Of a stretch of 25,941 nt of DNA, positions 8,364 through 16,755 are shown piece after piece. Positions within the stretch are counted from its first letter, which is position 1, and every line of letters begins with the position of its first letter. Location: NCBI GenBank assembly GCA_964383855.1, contig CAYLIP010000038.1, positions 1 to 25,941 of the forward strand. The letters run 5' to 3'. The translations under genes and the position numbers were made by a program. This stretch comes from CAZHAC01 sp964383855. Its GTDB lineage: Bacteria; Chloroflexota; Dormibacteria; Dormibacterales; Dormibacteraceae. The notes below the pieces were generated by a model, which saw only the letters and a list, made by a program, of their open reading frames with translations, was not told where the DNA came from and ran no database searches.

Positions 8364-9308
8364 ATGACGCGCGGAACACTGACCTACATCGCCCAGCGCC
8401 TCGTGGTCATCACCCTCACCGCTGTCATCGTCTCCTCGATCGTCTTCATCGGCGTGCACCAGCTGCCGGGGGACGCCTTCCTCAACGAGAAGCGCAACGA
8501 TCCGCGATCGGAGGCGGCCCTCCTGCACCGCTTCCACCTCGATCTGCCCTGGCCTCAGCAGTACGCGCTCTGGATCGGGGGGGCCGTCCACGGCGACCTC
8601 GGTGAGTCCCTCGCCAACCCGGGCGAGAAGATCACGCCCCTGCTGCTGGGGGAGGCCAAGAACAGCATCACCCTGGGTCTCTGCGCGATCCTCTTCACGG
8701 TCCTGGTCGGGATCACGCTGGGCACGATCGCGGCCGTCAACCAGAACAGCTGGATCGACTACGTGGCCATGTCGGGGGCGGTCGTCGGCTACAGCATGCC
8801 CAGCTTCGTCAGCGCCAGCCTGCTCATCCTGCTCACGGTGACCGGCTTCTACAAGTGGACCGGCGGCAACTTCTACGAAAACATCGGATGGGGACTGCCC
8901 GAGCAGATACCGGTGCCCGCGATCGCCCTGGGACTGCTCCCGGCGGCCCAGATCGCCCGGCTAACCCGGGCCAGCATGCTGGACGTGATCCGGCAGGACT
9001 ACATCCGCACCGCCTGGGCCAAGGGCCTCTCCGGCCGGATCGTGGTCGTCCGGCACGCGCTCCGCAACGCCCTGATCCCGGTGGTGACGATTCTCGGTCC
9101 GCTGACCACGGCGGTGATCACCGGCTCAGTGGTGATCGAGGCGATCTTCGGCATCCCCGGCCTGGGCAAGGAGTTCGTGACCAGCATCATCAACCGGGAC
9201 TACAACATCGTCATCGGCGTCTTCACCTTCTATGCCGCCCTGGTCGGGCTGGCCAACCTGATCGTCGACCTCGTCTACCCGGTGCTCGACCCGAGAATCC
9301 GCTACTGA
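8364..9308 (+). CDS. dppB: peptide ABC transporter permease, DppB type, second operon
   Basis: Inner-membrane permease, 314 residues, BPD_transp_1 family. The N-terminus TYIAQRLVVITLTAVIVSSIVF is the first membrane helix, followed by QLPGDAF, the counterpart of the LAPG motif in other DppB proteins. The cytoplasmic EAA-type loop is visible as RASMLDVIRQDYIRTAWAKG, and the protein ends in YPVLDPRIRY. The start ATG lies 75 bases after the binding-protein stop, beyond the hairpin, and has only a weak AGGA upstream. The stop overlaps the next gene's ATG (TGATG), so the two permeases are translationally coupled. Confidence 0.92.
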   Translation: MTRGTLTYIAQRLVVITLTAVIVSSIVFIGVHQLPGDAFLNEKRNDPRSEAALLHRFHLDLPWPQQYALWIGGAVHGDLGESLANPGEKITPLLLGEAKNSITLGLCAILFTVLVGITLGTIAAVNQNSWIDYVAMSGAVVGYSMPSFVSASLLILLTVTGFYKWTGGNFYENIGWGLPEQIPVPAIALGLLPAAQIARLTRASMLDVIRQDYIRTAWAKGLSGRIVVVRHALRNALIPVVTILGPLTTAVITGSVVIEAIFGIPGLGKEFVTSIINRDYNIVIGVFTFYAALVGLANLIVDLVYPVLDPRIRY

Positions 9309-10222
9309 TGGCATCCACGATCCACGCCACCGAACCGCAGGACTTCGTGGCTGTCGACACCTACGAAGTCGGGGAGCAGGTTTCGCTCTGGTCGGACGCG
9401 TGGCGCCGGCTGCGCCGCAACCGCCTTGCCCTGGCCGGGCTGGTCTTCGTCCTGCTGCTGGTCGCGGTCGCCATTCTCCAGCGCTTCTGGACCCCCTACC
9501 CGGTCTGGCGGCAGGCCATCGGGCCCACCTACCAGGGACCGACGATCGCCCACCCGTTCGGCCTCGACAACGCCGGCCGCGACATTCTGAGCCGGGTCAT
9601 GGGCGGCGCCTCGATCGCGGTCGAGGTGGGCGTGGGGACGGCGGTCCTCAGCTCGTCGGTGGGAATCGTCCTCGGGCTGCTCGCCGGCTTCTACCGGGGC
9701 TGGGTCGACACCGTGATCTCGCTCCTGATCAACGTGTGGTACGGCATTCCGGACCTCCTGGTGGCCATGATCTTCGTCGTCATCGTGGGCCGGGGCAGCC
9801 TCCAGAACATCATCCTGGCGATCTCGATCACGTCCTGGCTGGGCATGGCGCGGCTGGTCCGCGGCCAGACCCTGAGCATCCGCGAGCGCGAGTTCATCGA
9901 GGCGGCCCGCTCGATCGGCACGCGCGACAGGGCGATCCTCCTGCGGCACATCCTGCCCAACGCGCTCGGTCCGATCATCGTCCAGGCCACATTCCTGGTC
10001 CCGGCCGCGATCATCTTCGAGGCCTTCCTCTCCTTCCTCGGGCTGGGCATCCAGCCCCCCAACCCGTCCTGGGGCGCCATGACCTCGGACGGCTTCCGGG
10101 CGCTTCAGATCGCTCCCCACATCAGCCTGATCCCGGCGGCGGCGATCAGCCTGACCGTGATGGCCTTCAACTTCCTCGGCGACGGCCTGCGCGATGCCCT
10201 CGACCCGAGGATGCGACGCTAG
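9308..10222 (+). CDS. dppC: peptide ABC transporter permease, DppC type, second operon
   Basis: Second inner-membrane permease of this importer, 304 residues. The reading frame is open further upstream, but the ATG at 9308 overlaps the previous stop and gives a normal DppC length, so it is the start. SDAWRRLRRNRLALAGL precedes the first membrane helix; HPFGLDNAGRDILSRVMGGA marks the periplasmic segment; the EAA loop is IEAARSIGTRDRAILLRHIL; the end is GDGLRDALDPRMRR, identical to the first operon's paralogue. A 56-base spacer separates it from the ATPase gene. Confidence 0.92.
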   Translation: MASTIHATEPQDFVAVDTYEVGEQVSLWSDAWRRLRRNRLALAGLVFVLLLVAVAILQRFWTPYPVWRQAIGPTYQGPTIAHPFGLDNAGRDILSRVMGGASIAVEVGVGTAVLSSSVGIVLGLLAGFYRGWVDTVISLLINVWYGIPDLLVAMIFVVIVGRGSLQNIILAISITSWLGMARLVRGQTLSIREREFIEAARSIGTRDRAILLRHILPNALGPIIVQATFLVPAAIIFEAFLSFLGLGIQPPNPSWGAMTSDGFRALQIAPHISLIPAAAISLTVMAFNFLGDGLRDALDPRMRR

Positions 10223-10278
10223 TGCGCGGGCTCAGAGGCAGCCTTCCACCCCGTTCGGTGTCCGCGGGGGTGCACTAG

Positions 10279-11277
10279 GTGCCGCTCCTCACGGTCGACA
10301 ACCTGCAGACCCGATTCTTCACCTCGGGCGGGGTGGTGAACGCGGTCGACGGGGTGAGCTTCGAGGTCAGCCGCGGCGAGACGGTCGGCATCGTCGGCGA
10401 GTCGGGCTGCGGGAAGTCGGTGACGGCCCTCTCGATCCTGCGCCTGGTACCCGAGCCCGGCCGCGTGACCGGGGGCAAGGTCATCTTCGACGGCCGGGAC
10501 GTGACCGCCATGAGCGAGCAGCAGCTGCGGGAATTCCGTGGCAGCGACGTGGCCATGATCTTCCAGGACCCGATGACCTCGCTCAACCCCGTCCTCCAGG
10601 TCGGGTTTCAGATCCGCGAGGCGATGGCGGCCCACGAACGCTTCGACAAGCGACAGTCGGAGGAGCGGATCGTGCCCCTCCTGAAGCAGGTGCGCATCCC
10701 CGGCGCGGAGGAGCGATCGAAGGACTATCCGCACCAGTTCTCGGGCGGCATGCGGCAGCGCGCGATGATCGCCATGGGTCTTTCCAACGAGCCCTCGCTG
10801 CTGATCGCCGACGAGCCGACCACGGCGCTCGACGTGACCGTCCAGGCCCAGATCATCGAGCTGCTGCGCGACCTCAACCGGGAGATGGGGACCGCGATCA
10901 TCCTGATCACGCACAACCTGGCCGTGGTGGCCAGCCTCTGCACCCGCGTCGTGGTGATGTACGCGGGGCGGATCGTGGAGCAGGGGCCCACGCGCGAGAT
11001 CTTCAAGAACCCGCAGCACCCGTACACGTGGTCGCTCCTGCAGTCCATCCCCCGCATCGACCAGAGCGGCCACGAGAAGCTGCTCACGATCGCAGGCCTT
11101 CCGCCCGACCTCACCAACCCCCCGCCCGGCTGCAAGTTCCACCCACGCTGCCGGTTCCGCGTCGACCGCTGCCTCCACGATCCCGAGCCGCCCCTCGAAG
11201 AGGTGGGGACAGCGCAGCGGACGCGATGCTGGGTGCTGATGAAGAACGCCATCGCGGGCGGCGAGGGCGTTCGCTGA
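10279..11277 (+). CDS. dppD: peptide ABC transporter ATPase, DppD type, second operon
   Basis: ATPase subunit, 332 residues, GTG start with GGGGG (10266-10270) 8 bases upstream. Motifs: Walker A GESGCGKS, Q-loop IFQDPMTSLNP, signature FSGGMRQR, Walker B LLIADEPTTALD, H-loop ITHNLAVV. The C-terminal domain keeps the four cysteines (GCKFHPRC, VDRC, TRCW) of the iron-sulfur type. By eye it is very close to the DppD of the first operon over the whole ATPase domain. The 56-base spacer before it contains CACCCCG (10249-10255) complementary, with one bulge, to the GGGGGTG that includes the ribosome binding site, so a start-masking hairpin is possible. The stop overlaps the next ATG (TGATGA). Confidence 0.93.
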   Translation: MPLLTVDNLQTRFFTSGGVVNAVDGVSFEVSRGETVGIVGESGCGKSVTALSILRLVPEPGRVTGGKVIFDGRDVTAMSEQQLREFRGSDVAMIFQDPMTSLNPVLQVGFQIREAMAAHERFDKRQSEERIVPLLKQVRIPGAEERSKDYPHQFSGGMRQRAMIAMGLSNEPSLLIADEPTTALDVTVQAQIIELLRDLNREMGTAIILITHNLAVVASLCTRVVVMYAGRIVEQGPTREIFKNPQHPYTWSLLQSIPRIDQSGHEKLLTIAGLPPDLTNPPPGCKFHPRCRFRVDRCLHDPEPPLEEVGTAQRTRCWVLMKNAIAGGEGVR

Positions 11278-12296
11278 TGACCGGGCCGCAGCCGGCCGCC
11301 GGCCGCTCGCCGGCGACGAGGGAGATGGCGCTGGTGCGCGTGGAGGACGTTGTCAAGCACTTCCCCATCGGCACCGGCCTCTTCGGCGCGCAGTCGGTGC
11401 GAGCGGTGGACGGGGTCTCCTTCGAGGTCGTCGCGGGCGAGACCCTGGGGCTGGTGGGGGAATCGGGATGCGGCAAATCGACCCTGGGAAGGGTGATCGC
11501 TCAGCTGCAGCCGGCCACGGCCGGCCACATCTATTTCAAGGACGAGGACCTGATCCCGATGCGAGGGGAGTCGCTGCGCCGGATGCGGCAGCAGATGCAG
11601 ATGATCTTCCAGGATCCCTACGCCTCGCTGAATCCGCGCATGACCGTCGGCGACATCGTGGGCGAGCCGCTTGGCAACTTCGGGATCGCCCGGGGCAAGG
11701 AGCGCGAGAAGCGGGTCCGCGAGGTGATGAGGATCTGCGGCCTCAACCCCAACTTCATCAGCCGCTACCCGCACGAGTTCTCCGGTGGGCAGCGCCAGCG
11801 CATCGGGATCGCGCGCGCCCTCATCCTCAACCCCACCTTCATCGTGGCCGACGAGCCGATCAGCGCTCTCGACGTGTCCATCCAGGCCCAGATCGTCAAC
11901 CTGCTCGAGGAGCTGCAGGACCAGTTCCAGCTGACCTATCTCTTCATCGCGCACGACCTCTCCGTGGTTCGCCACATATCCGACCGCGTGGCCGTCATGT
12001 ACCTCGGCAAGATCGTCGAAATCGCCGACTCCAAGGAGATCTACCGCAACCCCCTCCACCCCTACACCAAGGCGCTGCTGAGCTCGATTCCGATCCCCGA
12101 CCCCGATCTCGAATCGGAGCGCCAGCCGATACTTCTAAAGGGCGAGATTCCCTCGCCGGTCAATCCTCCCTCCGGCTGCCGCTTCCACACGCGCTGCCCG
12201 ATCGCCCAGTTCCCGATCTGCTCAGAGCAGGAGCCACCGCTCGAAGAGAAGTTGATCGGGCATCGCGCCGCGTGCCACTTCGCGGGGCAGCTGTAG
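11277..12296 (+). CDS. dppF: peptide ABC transporter ATPase, DppF type, second operon
   Basis: Second ATPase of this importer, 339 residues. The frame is open far upstream, but the ATG at 11277 overlaps the DppD stop and gives the expected length. An N-terminal extension of about 17 residues rich in Pro and Ala precedes the conserved VRVEDVVKHFP. Motifs: Walker A GESGCGKS, Q-loop IFQDPYASLNPR, signature FSGGQRQRIGIARAL, Walker B IVADEPISALD, H-loop IAHDLSVV. The C-terminus has GCRFHTRC, FPIC and AACHF, the four-cysteine set. It is the last gene of the operon; no terminator hairpin is seen, and the next promoter begins within 5 bases. Confidence 0.93.
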   Translation: MTGPQPAAGRSPATREMALVRVEDVVKHFPIGTGLFGAQSVRAVDGVSFEVVAGETLGLVGESGCGKSTLGRVIAQLQPATAGHIYFKDEDLIPMRGESLRRMRQQMQMIFQDPYASLNPRMTVGDIVGEPLGNFGIARGKEREKRVREVMRICGLNPNFISRYPHEFSGGQRQRIGIARALILNPTFIVADEPISALDVSIQAQIVNLLEELQDQFQLTYLFIAHDLSVVRHISDRVAVMYLGKIVEIADSKEIYRNPLHPYTKALLSSIPIPDPDLESERQPILLKGEIPSPVNPPSGCRFHTRCPIAQFPICSEQEPPLEEKLIGHRAACHFAGQL

Positions 12297-12300
12297 CGGC

Positions 12301-12327
12301 TTGCGGTCCGTTCTCCGGGCGTAACCT
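12301..12327 (+). promoter_or_regulatory. putative promoter of the pterin dehydratase gene
   Basis: TTGCGG (12301-12306) and TAACCT (12322-12327) are separated by 15 bases. The -10 box ends 6 bases before the GTG start, so transcription would begin at or next to the start codon. There is no ribosome binding site, which fits a leaderless mRNA. Confidence 0.5.
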
Positions 12328-12333
12328 CGAACT

Positions 12334-12693
12334 GTGGCTGAGGCGCTTCACGAGCGGCACTGCGTCCCCTGCGAAGGCGGCACCCCGCCTCTCACCGGCC
12401 CTGAGATCCAGCCCCTTCTGACCCAGCTCGGCAAGGGCTGGGCGCTGGAGGAAGCGGGGGACCACGAGCAGCTGTGGCGGGAGTTTCGGACCAAGGACTT
12501 TCGCTCGGCCGTCGAGCTTGTGGACGCCGTCACCCCGATCGCCGATGCGGAGGGCCACCATCCCGACCTCCTGGTCGGCTGGGGCCGGGTGCGCGTGATG
12601 CTCTGGACGCACGCCGCCGGCGGCCTGACCGAGAACGATTTCGTCCTCGCCGCGCGCATCCACAAACTCGCCGAGGAGCGTCGCATCCCCTAG
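12334..12693 (+). CDS. phhB: 4a-hydroxytetrahydrobiopterin dehydratase (pterin carbinolamine dehydratase)
   Basis: A 119-residue PCD/DCoH family enzyme that dehydrates 4a-hydroxy-tetrahydropterin, recycling the cofactor of aromatic amino acid hydroxylases. The catalytic motif is complete: D71 followed by EGHHPD with H75, H76 and P77, W83, H93 and D102 in the family spacing. The N-terminus has the common CVPCEGG segment (Cys10, Cys13). GTG start, apparently leaderless. No pterin-dependent hydroxylase gene is in the window, so its partner is unknown; in many bacteria this gene stands alone. Confidence 0.93.
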   Translation: MAEALHERHCVPCEGGTPPLTGPEIQPLLTQLGKGWALEEAGDHEQLWREFRTKDFRSAVELVDAVTPIADAEGHHPDLLVGWGRVRVMLWTHAAGGLTENDFVLAARIHKLAEERRIP

Positions 12694-12780
12694 CCGGCCC
12701 CCGGGTCTTGCTCTTAACCGCTCCTTTTCACCTTCCTCGTCACTTTGCGCCCAGCCCGTCCTAAATTCCGCGGCACTCTG

Positions 12781-12948
12781 ATGGACTGGCCCCAGTTGAT
12801 CTGCTGGCTCCTGCACAGGACCACCCGGGAGCTCCTGATCCCGGGCATCCTGCCCTGGGGCGTCGATGACGTCGTCTTCTGCTGGCGCTGCGACAAGTAC
12901 CGGGGCCGCGCCGTCCGCGTATTCCATCCTCACGCCGGTCACGCCTGA
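12781..12948 (+). CDS. small Cys/His protein, doubtful
   Basis: A 55-residue frame from ATG 12781, or 67 residues from TTG 12745. I do not recognise it. It contains FCWRCDKY (a CxxC pair) and ends HPHAGHA, so a small metal site is conceivable; the first half is hydrophobic and aromatic (WPQLICWLLH). No good ribosome binding site is seen. It fills an otherwise empty 368-base stretch (12694-13061) between two plus-strand genes. It may be a real short gene or chance coding in GC-rich DNA. Confidence 0.35.
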   Translation: MDWPQLICWLLHRTTRELLIPGILPWGVDDVVFCWRCDKYRGRAVRVFHPHAGHA

Positions 12949-13000
12949 CGGCCCTCCGCTCCCAGGGGCGGCCGGCAGTTAGTCCCGGAACGACCTTCTT

Positions 13001-13006
13001 TATAGT
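13001..13006 (+). promoter_or_regulatory. putative -10 box of the csbD-like/PBP transcript
   Basis: TATAGT, five of six consensus bases, lies 56 bases before the csbD-like start. No clear -35 is seen at 17 bases; an alternative sigma factor is possible because CsbD genes are stress-induced in Bacillus, but nothing here proves it. Confidence 0.4.
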
Positions 13007-13061
13007 GACCATGTCCGGTAACCTGATACCTGTCCATTTCACTCATGGCCAAGGAGGTTCT

Positions 13062-13226
13062 ATGAAGGACAAGTTCGAAGGAAAGGCCGAGGAGCTCAAG
13101 GGTCGCCTCACGGGCGACGACAGCGAAAAGGCCAAGGGTCAGGCCCGCCAGAAGGTGGGCGACGTCAAGGACACGGCTCGGGACGTCCGCGAGGACGTTC
13201 TCAGCGACAACGACGGAGACGCCTGA
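13062..13226 (+). CDS. CsbD family stress-response protein
   Basis: A 54-residue, highly charged, hydrophilic protein with the CsbD pattern: KFEGKAEELKG near the start and KAKGQARQKVGDVKD in the second half. CsbD proteins are induced by general stress in Bacillus subtilis; their molecular role is unknown. AAGGAGG (13051-13057) is 4 bases upstream of ATG 13062, a strong site that fixes the start; an open frame from 13005 is not used. The following penicillin-binding protein gene begins 8 bases after its stop, so the two are probably co-transcribed, which would place cell-wall synthesis behind a stress-type promoter. Confidence 0.88.
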   Translation: MKDKFEGKAEELKGRLTGDDSEKAKGQARQKVGDVKDTARDVREDVLSDNDGDA

Positions 13227-13234
13227 CCGGCCCC

Positions 13235-15238
13235 ATGGCCGGACCGGCGCGCCGCGGCTGGGCCATCGGCCTGGCCGCGGTCATCGTTTTCGGTGCCTTC
13301 TTCGGCTACATGGCCTGGCTGCTGCGCGATCTGCCCGAGCCGGGCCACGACGAGGTGCTGGCCCGCTCCATCGTCGTCTACGACCGGGAAGGCCACCTGC
13401 TCGCGGAGCGCAACCCCATGGGTCAGTTCCATGTCGTGCGGACGCTGGGTCAGATGGGCCCGTGGGTGCCCTCGGCGACGCTCGCCGCCGAGGACCGATC
13501 CTTCTACTCTCACGGAGCCGTCGATCCCGGCGCTATCGCCCGGGCCGCGGCCTCGGACGTCGCCTCAGGCGGCTTCGTGCAGGGCGGCAGCACCATCACC
13601 CAGCAGCTGGTCAAGATCCAGCTCCTGACGCCGCGCAAGACGATCGATCGAAAGCTCCAGGAGGCGGCCCTGGCCTGGGCGCTCGAGCACCGCTACTCGA
13701 AGGACCAGGTCCTCGAGATGTACCTCAACCGCGTCTACTACGGGCATGGCGCCTACGGGATCGGCGCCGCCGCCAAGACCTACTTCGGGAGCACCCGGGA
13801 GCCTTCCCAGCTGACCGCCGCCCAGGCCGCGTTCCTGGCCGGCCTCATCGAAGCCCCCGCCGGCAACGACCCGCAGCAGCACTTCGAGCGAGCCCGCGCC
13901 CGGCAGCTCTACGTCCTCCAGGGGATGGTCAAGATGGGCAAGCTCACGCCGGCAGAGGAGAGGCAGGCGGAGGCGGAGCCGATCCAGCAGGAGCTCCGGA
14001 TCGACACCTCGTTCATGCGCGAGCCAGCCCCCCACTTCGTCGACTTCGTGGTCTCGCAGCTAGAGCGCCAGTTCGGCGCCGCGTCGGTTCAGCAGGGTGG
14101 CTTCCGCGTCTACACGACGCTCGACCCGCACCTGCAAAGCCTGGCCGAAAAGGCGGTCAAGGACGGCGTGGTGGCGATGGCCGGCAAGGGCGTCAACAAC
14201 GGCGACCTGCTCGCCGTCCGGCCCAACACCGGCGAGATCCTGGCCTGGGTCGGGTCGGCCGACTACAGCAGCGAGCGCATCGGCGGGCAGTACGACGTCG
14301 TTACCTCACCCCGTCAGCCAGGGTCGTCGTTCAAGCCCTACGTCTACGCGGCCGCCCTTCGAGACCACGTCATCGCCTCCTGCACCCTGCTCGACGACGC
14401 GCCCACCAACTTCAGCGGCTACCGCCCGGTCGACTTCGACAACTCCTACATGGGCCGGATGCCGGCCCAGCGCGCGCTGCTGCTCTCGCGGAACATCCCC
14501 GCCGTCCAGGTCGCCAGCAAAGAGGGCATCACGAAGGTCATCGACCTGGCCCATGAGCTGGGGATCAGGAGCCGTCTCGACCCCGCCCTCCCCACCGCCA
14601 TCGGCGCCAGCGAGGTCACCATGCTGGAGCACGTCCAGGCCTACCAGGCGCTGGCCAACGGCGGTGCCCGAGTCCCCATCACCGGCATGACCCGAGTCAT
14701 CGACCGGTCCGGCAGCACGGTCTACTCGAGCCGGCCCGGCCGTCCCGAGGTCAGCCAGCAGGTGCTCTCGCCGGCGGAGTCCTACCTGATCGCCGACATC
14801 CTCAAGGACTACAGCCGGCAGTGGAGCCTGGGCTGGGGCCGGCGGATGGCGGGCAAGTCGGGAACGACCGGCGGCTCCCAGGTCGGCGTCCATCCCGACG
14901 CCTGGATGATGGCGTACAGCCCGGACATAGTGATCGGCGCATGGGCCGGCAACACCGGGCCCAACGGCAAGGGCCAGCCGGTCGCCGCCTTCGGTACCGA
15001 CGTGGGGTCGACCATCTCGCGCGAGTTCATCAACGGTCTCCCGGCCGGAGAGGCCCACTGGTATGCGCAGCCGGGCGGCCTCGTCAACCGGGGCGGTCAG
15101 CTCTTTCTCGCCGGCGCCGAGTCACTAGCCCCGACCTGCGGCCTGGGCAACGCCGGCGAGGGCGGCGGCCACGGCCACGACAAGAAGCAACCGCAGGCGA
15201 CGCCGTCCGCCTCGCCTCAGGACCAGGAGGGCGACTAG
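13235..15238 (+). CDS. class A penicillin-binding protein (PBP1a type)
   Basis: Bifunctional peptidoglycan synthase, 667 residues, anchored by one N-terminal membrane helix (about residues 7-30) with the rest outside the membrane. The glycosyltransferase 51 domain has AAEDRSFYSHG with catalytic Glu86, QGGSTITQQLVK, and the segment RKLQEAALAWALEHRYSKDQ followed by YLNRVYYGHGAYGI. The transpeptidase domain has SSFK with catalytic Ser364, SRN (418-420) and KSG (541-543). The tail beyond residue 610 is short and low in complexity, with His/Lys/Gln/Pro-rich stretches. The start ATG has no strong binding site and probably depends on the csbD-like gene just upstream. Confidence 0.95.
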   Translation: MAGPARRGWAIGLAAVIVFGAFFGYMAWLLRDLPEPGHDEVLARSIVVYDREGHLLAERNPMGQFHVVRTLGQMGPWVPSATLAAEDRSFYSHGAVDPGAIARAAASDVASGGFVQGGSTITQQLVKIQLLTPRKTIDRKLQEAALAWALEHRYSKDQVLEMYLNRVYYGHGAYGIGAAAKTYFGSTREPSQLTAAQAAFLAGLIEAPAGNDPQQHFERARARQLYVLQGMVKMGKLTPAEERQAEAEPIQQELRIDTSFMREPAPHFVDFVVSQLERQFGAASVQQGGFRVYTTLDPHLQSLAEKAVKDGVVAMAGKGVNNGDLLAVRPNTGEILAWVGSADYSSERIGGQYDVVTSPRQPGSSFKPYVYAAALRDHVIASCTLLDDAPTNFSGYRPVDFDNSYMGRMPAQRALLLSRNIPAVQVASKEGITKVIDLAHELGIRSRLDPALPTAIGASEVTMLEHVQAYQALANGGARVPITGMTRVIDRSGSTVYSSRPGRPEVSQQVLSPAESYLIADILKDYSRQWSLGWGRRMAGKSGTTGGSQVGVHPDAWMMAYSPDIVIGAWAGNTGPNGKGQPVAAFGTDVGSTISREFINGLPAGEAHWYAQPGGLVNRGGQLFLAGAESLAPTCGLGNAGEGGGHGHDKKQPQATPSASPQDQEGD

Positions 15239-15244
15239 CACCAC

Positions 15245-15250
15245 TAACCT
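15245..15250 (+). promoter_or_regulatory. putative -10 box of the MFS gene
   Basis: TAACCT lies 7 bases before the GTG start at 15258, the same arrangement as before the pterin dehydratase gene. No ribosome binding site and no clear -35 box are seen, fitting a leaderless transcript. Confidence 0.4.
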
Positions 15251-15257
15251 TGGCTAC

Positions 15258-16484
15258 GTGCGCGAACTGGCCGCGGTGTTCCGAAATCGTGGCCTGGTCA
15301 CGCTGATGCTCGGGCACTTCACCGTCGACAGCTATGTCGGCCTGCTCCCCGTCCTTTACCCGCTTCTGATCCACCGCTTCGCGCTCAACCTCGAGACCGT
15401 GGGCCTGGTCAGCCTCGCCTACACGGGCGTGGCCTCGATCTCACAGCCTCTCTTCGGGGTGATCGCCGACCGGTTCGGCACCCGGTTCACCGGCTTCGCG
15501 CTGGGCTGGACCGCCTTCACCTTCGCGCTGGTCGGCTTCGCGCCCAGCTTTCCGATGCTGCTCGCGATCGCCGCGCTGTCGGGCCTCGGCTCGGGCGCCT
15601 TCCATCCCCTGGGCGCGCTCACGGTGCGCGGCCTGCTCCCGGCCCGAGGAGCCAACATGGCGATGTCGGTCTATGTGACAGGCGGGACGGTGGGCGTTGC
15701 CGCCGGCCCCATGATCGGTGTCGTCGTGTTCGGCCTCTTCGGGACCCGTGGCACCGCCAGCCTGCTCGTGCCGGGACTCCTGATCGGCGCCTTTCTGCTC
15801 TTTGCCATGCGCCTGCGCTCGGCCCAGCCACGCGGCGGCCGCCGGCCGTCCCTGGCCGCGGTGCCGCTGATTCCGCTGATGGCCACGATCGGGATCATGG
15901 CCTCGCGCAGCTGGACGACCACCACGCTCCAGGCCTACACCCCGACCTGGTACCACCAGCTCGGCTATGCGCCCTGGTTCTACGGCCCGCTGGCGACCAC
16001 TGTCGTCCTCGCCAGCGCCCTCGGGACGGTCGGCACCGGCTCGCTGGCCGACCGCTACGGCCGGCGGTCGCTGATCCTGGCCACCCTGGTGGCGTCGATC
16101 CCGGCCGTGGCGCTCTTCGTCGCCTTTCCAGGCGTACAGGGCTTTGCCTGGGCGGTCCTGGTGGGCGCCACCGCCGCCTCCACGGCGCCGCTCACGCTGA
16201 TGCTGGCCCAGGAGCTGATGGCCGGCCGGGCCGGATTCGCGAGCGGGCTGATCATGGGCCTGGGCTTTGTGACGGGTGCGATCGGCGTGCCGGTCACCGG
16301 GGCCGTGGCCGACCATTGGGGGCTCCAGGTCGCGCTCGGGCTGCAGGTCGCGGTGGTGATCGCCACCATCCCGATCGCGCTGCTGCTGCCGACCGAAAGC
16401 TACCTGGCCCGGCTGGCCTCGGCCTCGGCCACCGACGCCCACGCAGCAGTCACGGCCGGGGCGGGCGCCCCCGCCGTTCGCTAG
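15258..16484 (+). CDS. MFS transporter, fosmidomycin-resistance (Fsr) type
   Basis: A 408-residue major facilitator protein with about 12 membrane helices. The loop after helix 2 carries FGVIADRFGTR, the family's DRxGxR-type motif, repeated in the second half as TGSLADRYGRRS. The segment GAFHPLGA in helix 4 resembles the FHP motif of the Fsr subgroup, which exports fosmidomycin and related compounds in Escherichia coli. The substrate here is unknown; it could equally be a general drug or metabolite exporter. GTG start. Its stop overlaps the stop of the small minus-strand gene by 2 bases. Confidence 0.85.
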   Translation: MRELAAVFRNRGLVTLMLGHFTVDSYVGLLPVLYPLLIHRFALNLETVGLVSLAYTGVASISQPLFGVIADRFGTRFTGFALGWTAFTFALVGFAPSFPMLLAIAALSGLGSGAFHPLGALTVRGLLPARGANMAMSVYVTGGTVGVAAGPMIGVVVFGLFGTRGTASLLVPGLLIGAFLLFAMRLRSAQPRGGRRPSLAAVPLIPLMATIGIMASRSWTTTTLQAYTPTWYHQLGYAPWFYGPLATTVVLASALGTVGTGSLADRYGRRSLILATLVASIPAVALFVAFPGVQGFAWAVLVGATAASTAPLTLMLAQELMAGRAGFASGLIMGLGFVTGAIGVPVTGAVADHWGLQVALGLQVAVVIATIPIALLLPTESYLARLASASATDAHAAVTAGAGAPAVR

Positions 16485-16684
16485 GGGGAGGTCGTGTAGC
16501 CGGCGATGGCCTGGTAGTTGCAGGTGAAGCGGCTGCCGGGGCGGTCCGAGCGGTCGATCACCACGACCAGCCCGTCGGCGGCCTCCAGGGTGCCGACCAC
16601 CGTTCCCGTCACCTCACCGCCGTCGTTGAGCCGGAGCGTCGCCTGCTTGCCGCGCAGCTGCCTGAGCTCCTCAGCACTCGGCAT
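16481..16684 (-). CDS. small beta-rich protein of unknown function
   Basis: A 67-residue frame from ATG 16684 (GGTGG a few bases upstream), or 71 residues from ATG 16696. The frame continues further upstream but would cross tRNA-Thr on the opposite strand, so the short form is preferred. The sequence reads as alternating beta strands (KQATLRL, GEVTGTVVGTLEA, GLVVVIDRS) after a short helix, which suggests an SH3- or Sm-like small barrel. I do not recognise the family. It is convergent with the MFS gene and their stops overlap. Confidence 0.6.
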   Translation of the reverse strand: MPSAEELRQLRGKQATLRLNDGGEVTGTVVGTLEAADGLVVVIDRSDRPGSRFTCNYQAIAGYTTSP

Positions 16685-16755
16685 GGCCACCAGCATAGGC
16701 CCAGGATGAGAGGGATGCCCGCGCGCTCCATACTGTGCGGCTGGACCCACCCCGC

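Noticed and set aside
8855..9307. N-terminal extension of the second DppC permease
   Set aside because: The frame is merely open inside the preceding permease gene; the ATG at 9308 overlaps that gene's stop and gives the normal family length.
10194..11276. N-terminal extension of the second DppF ATPase (700-codon frame)
   Set aside because: It is the shadow of the DppD gene in another frame; a normal DppF starts at 11277.
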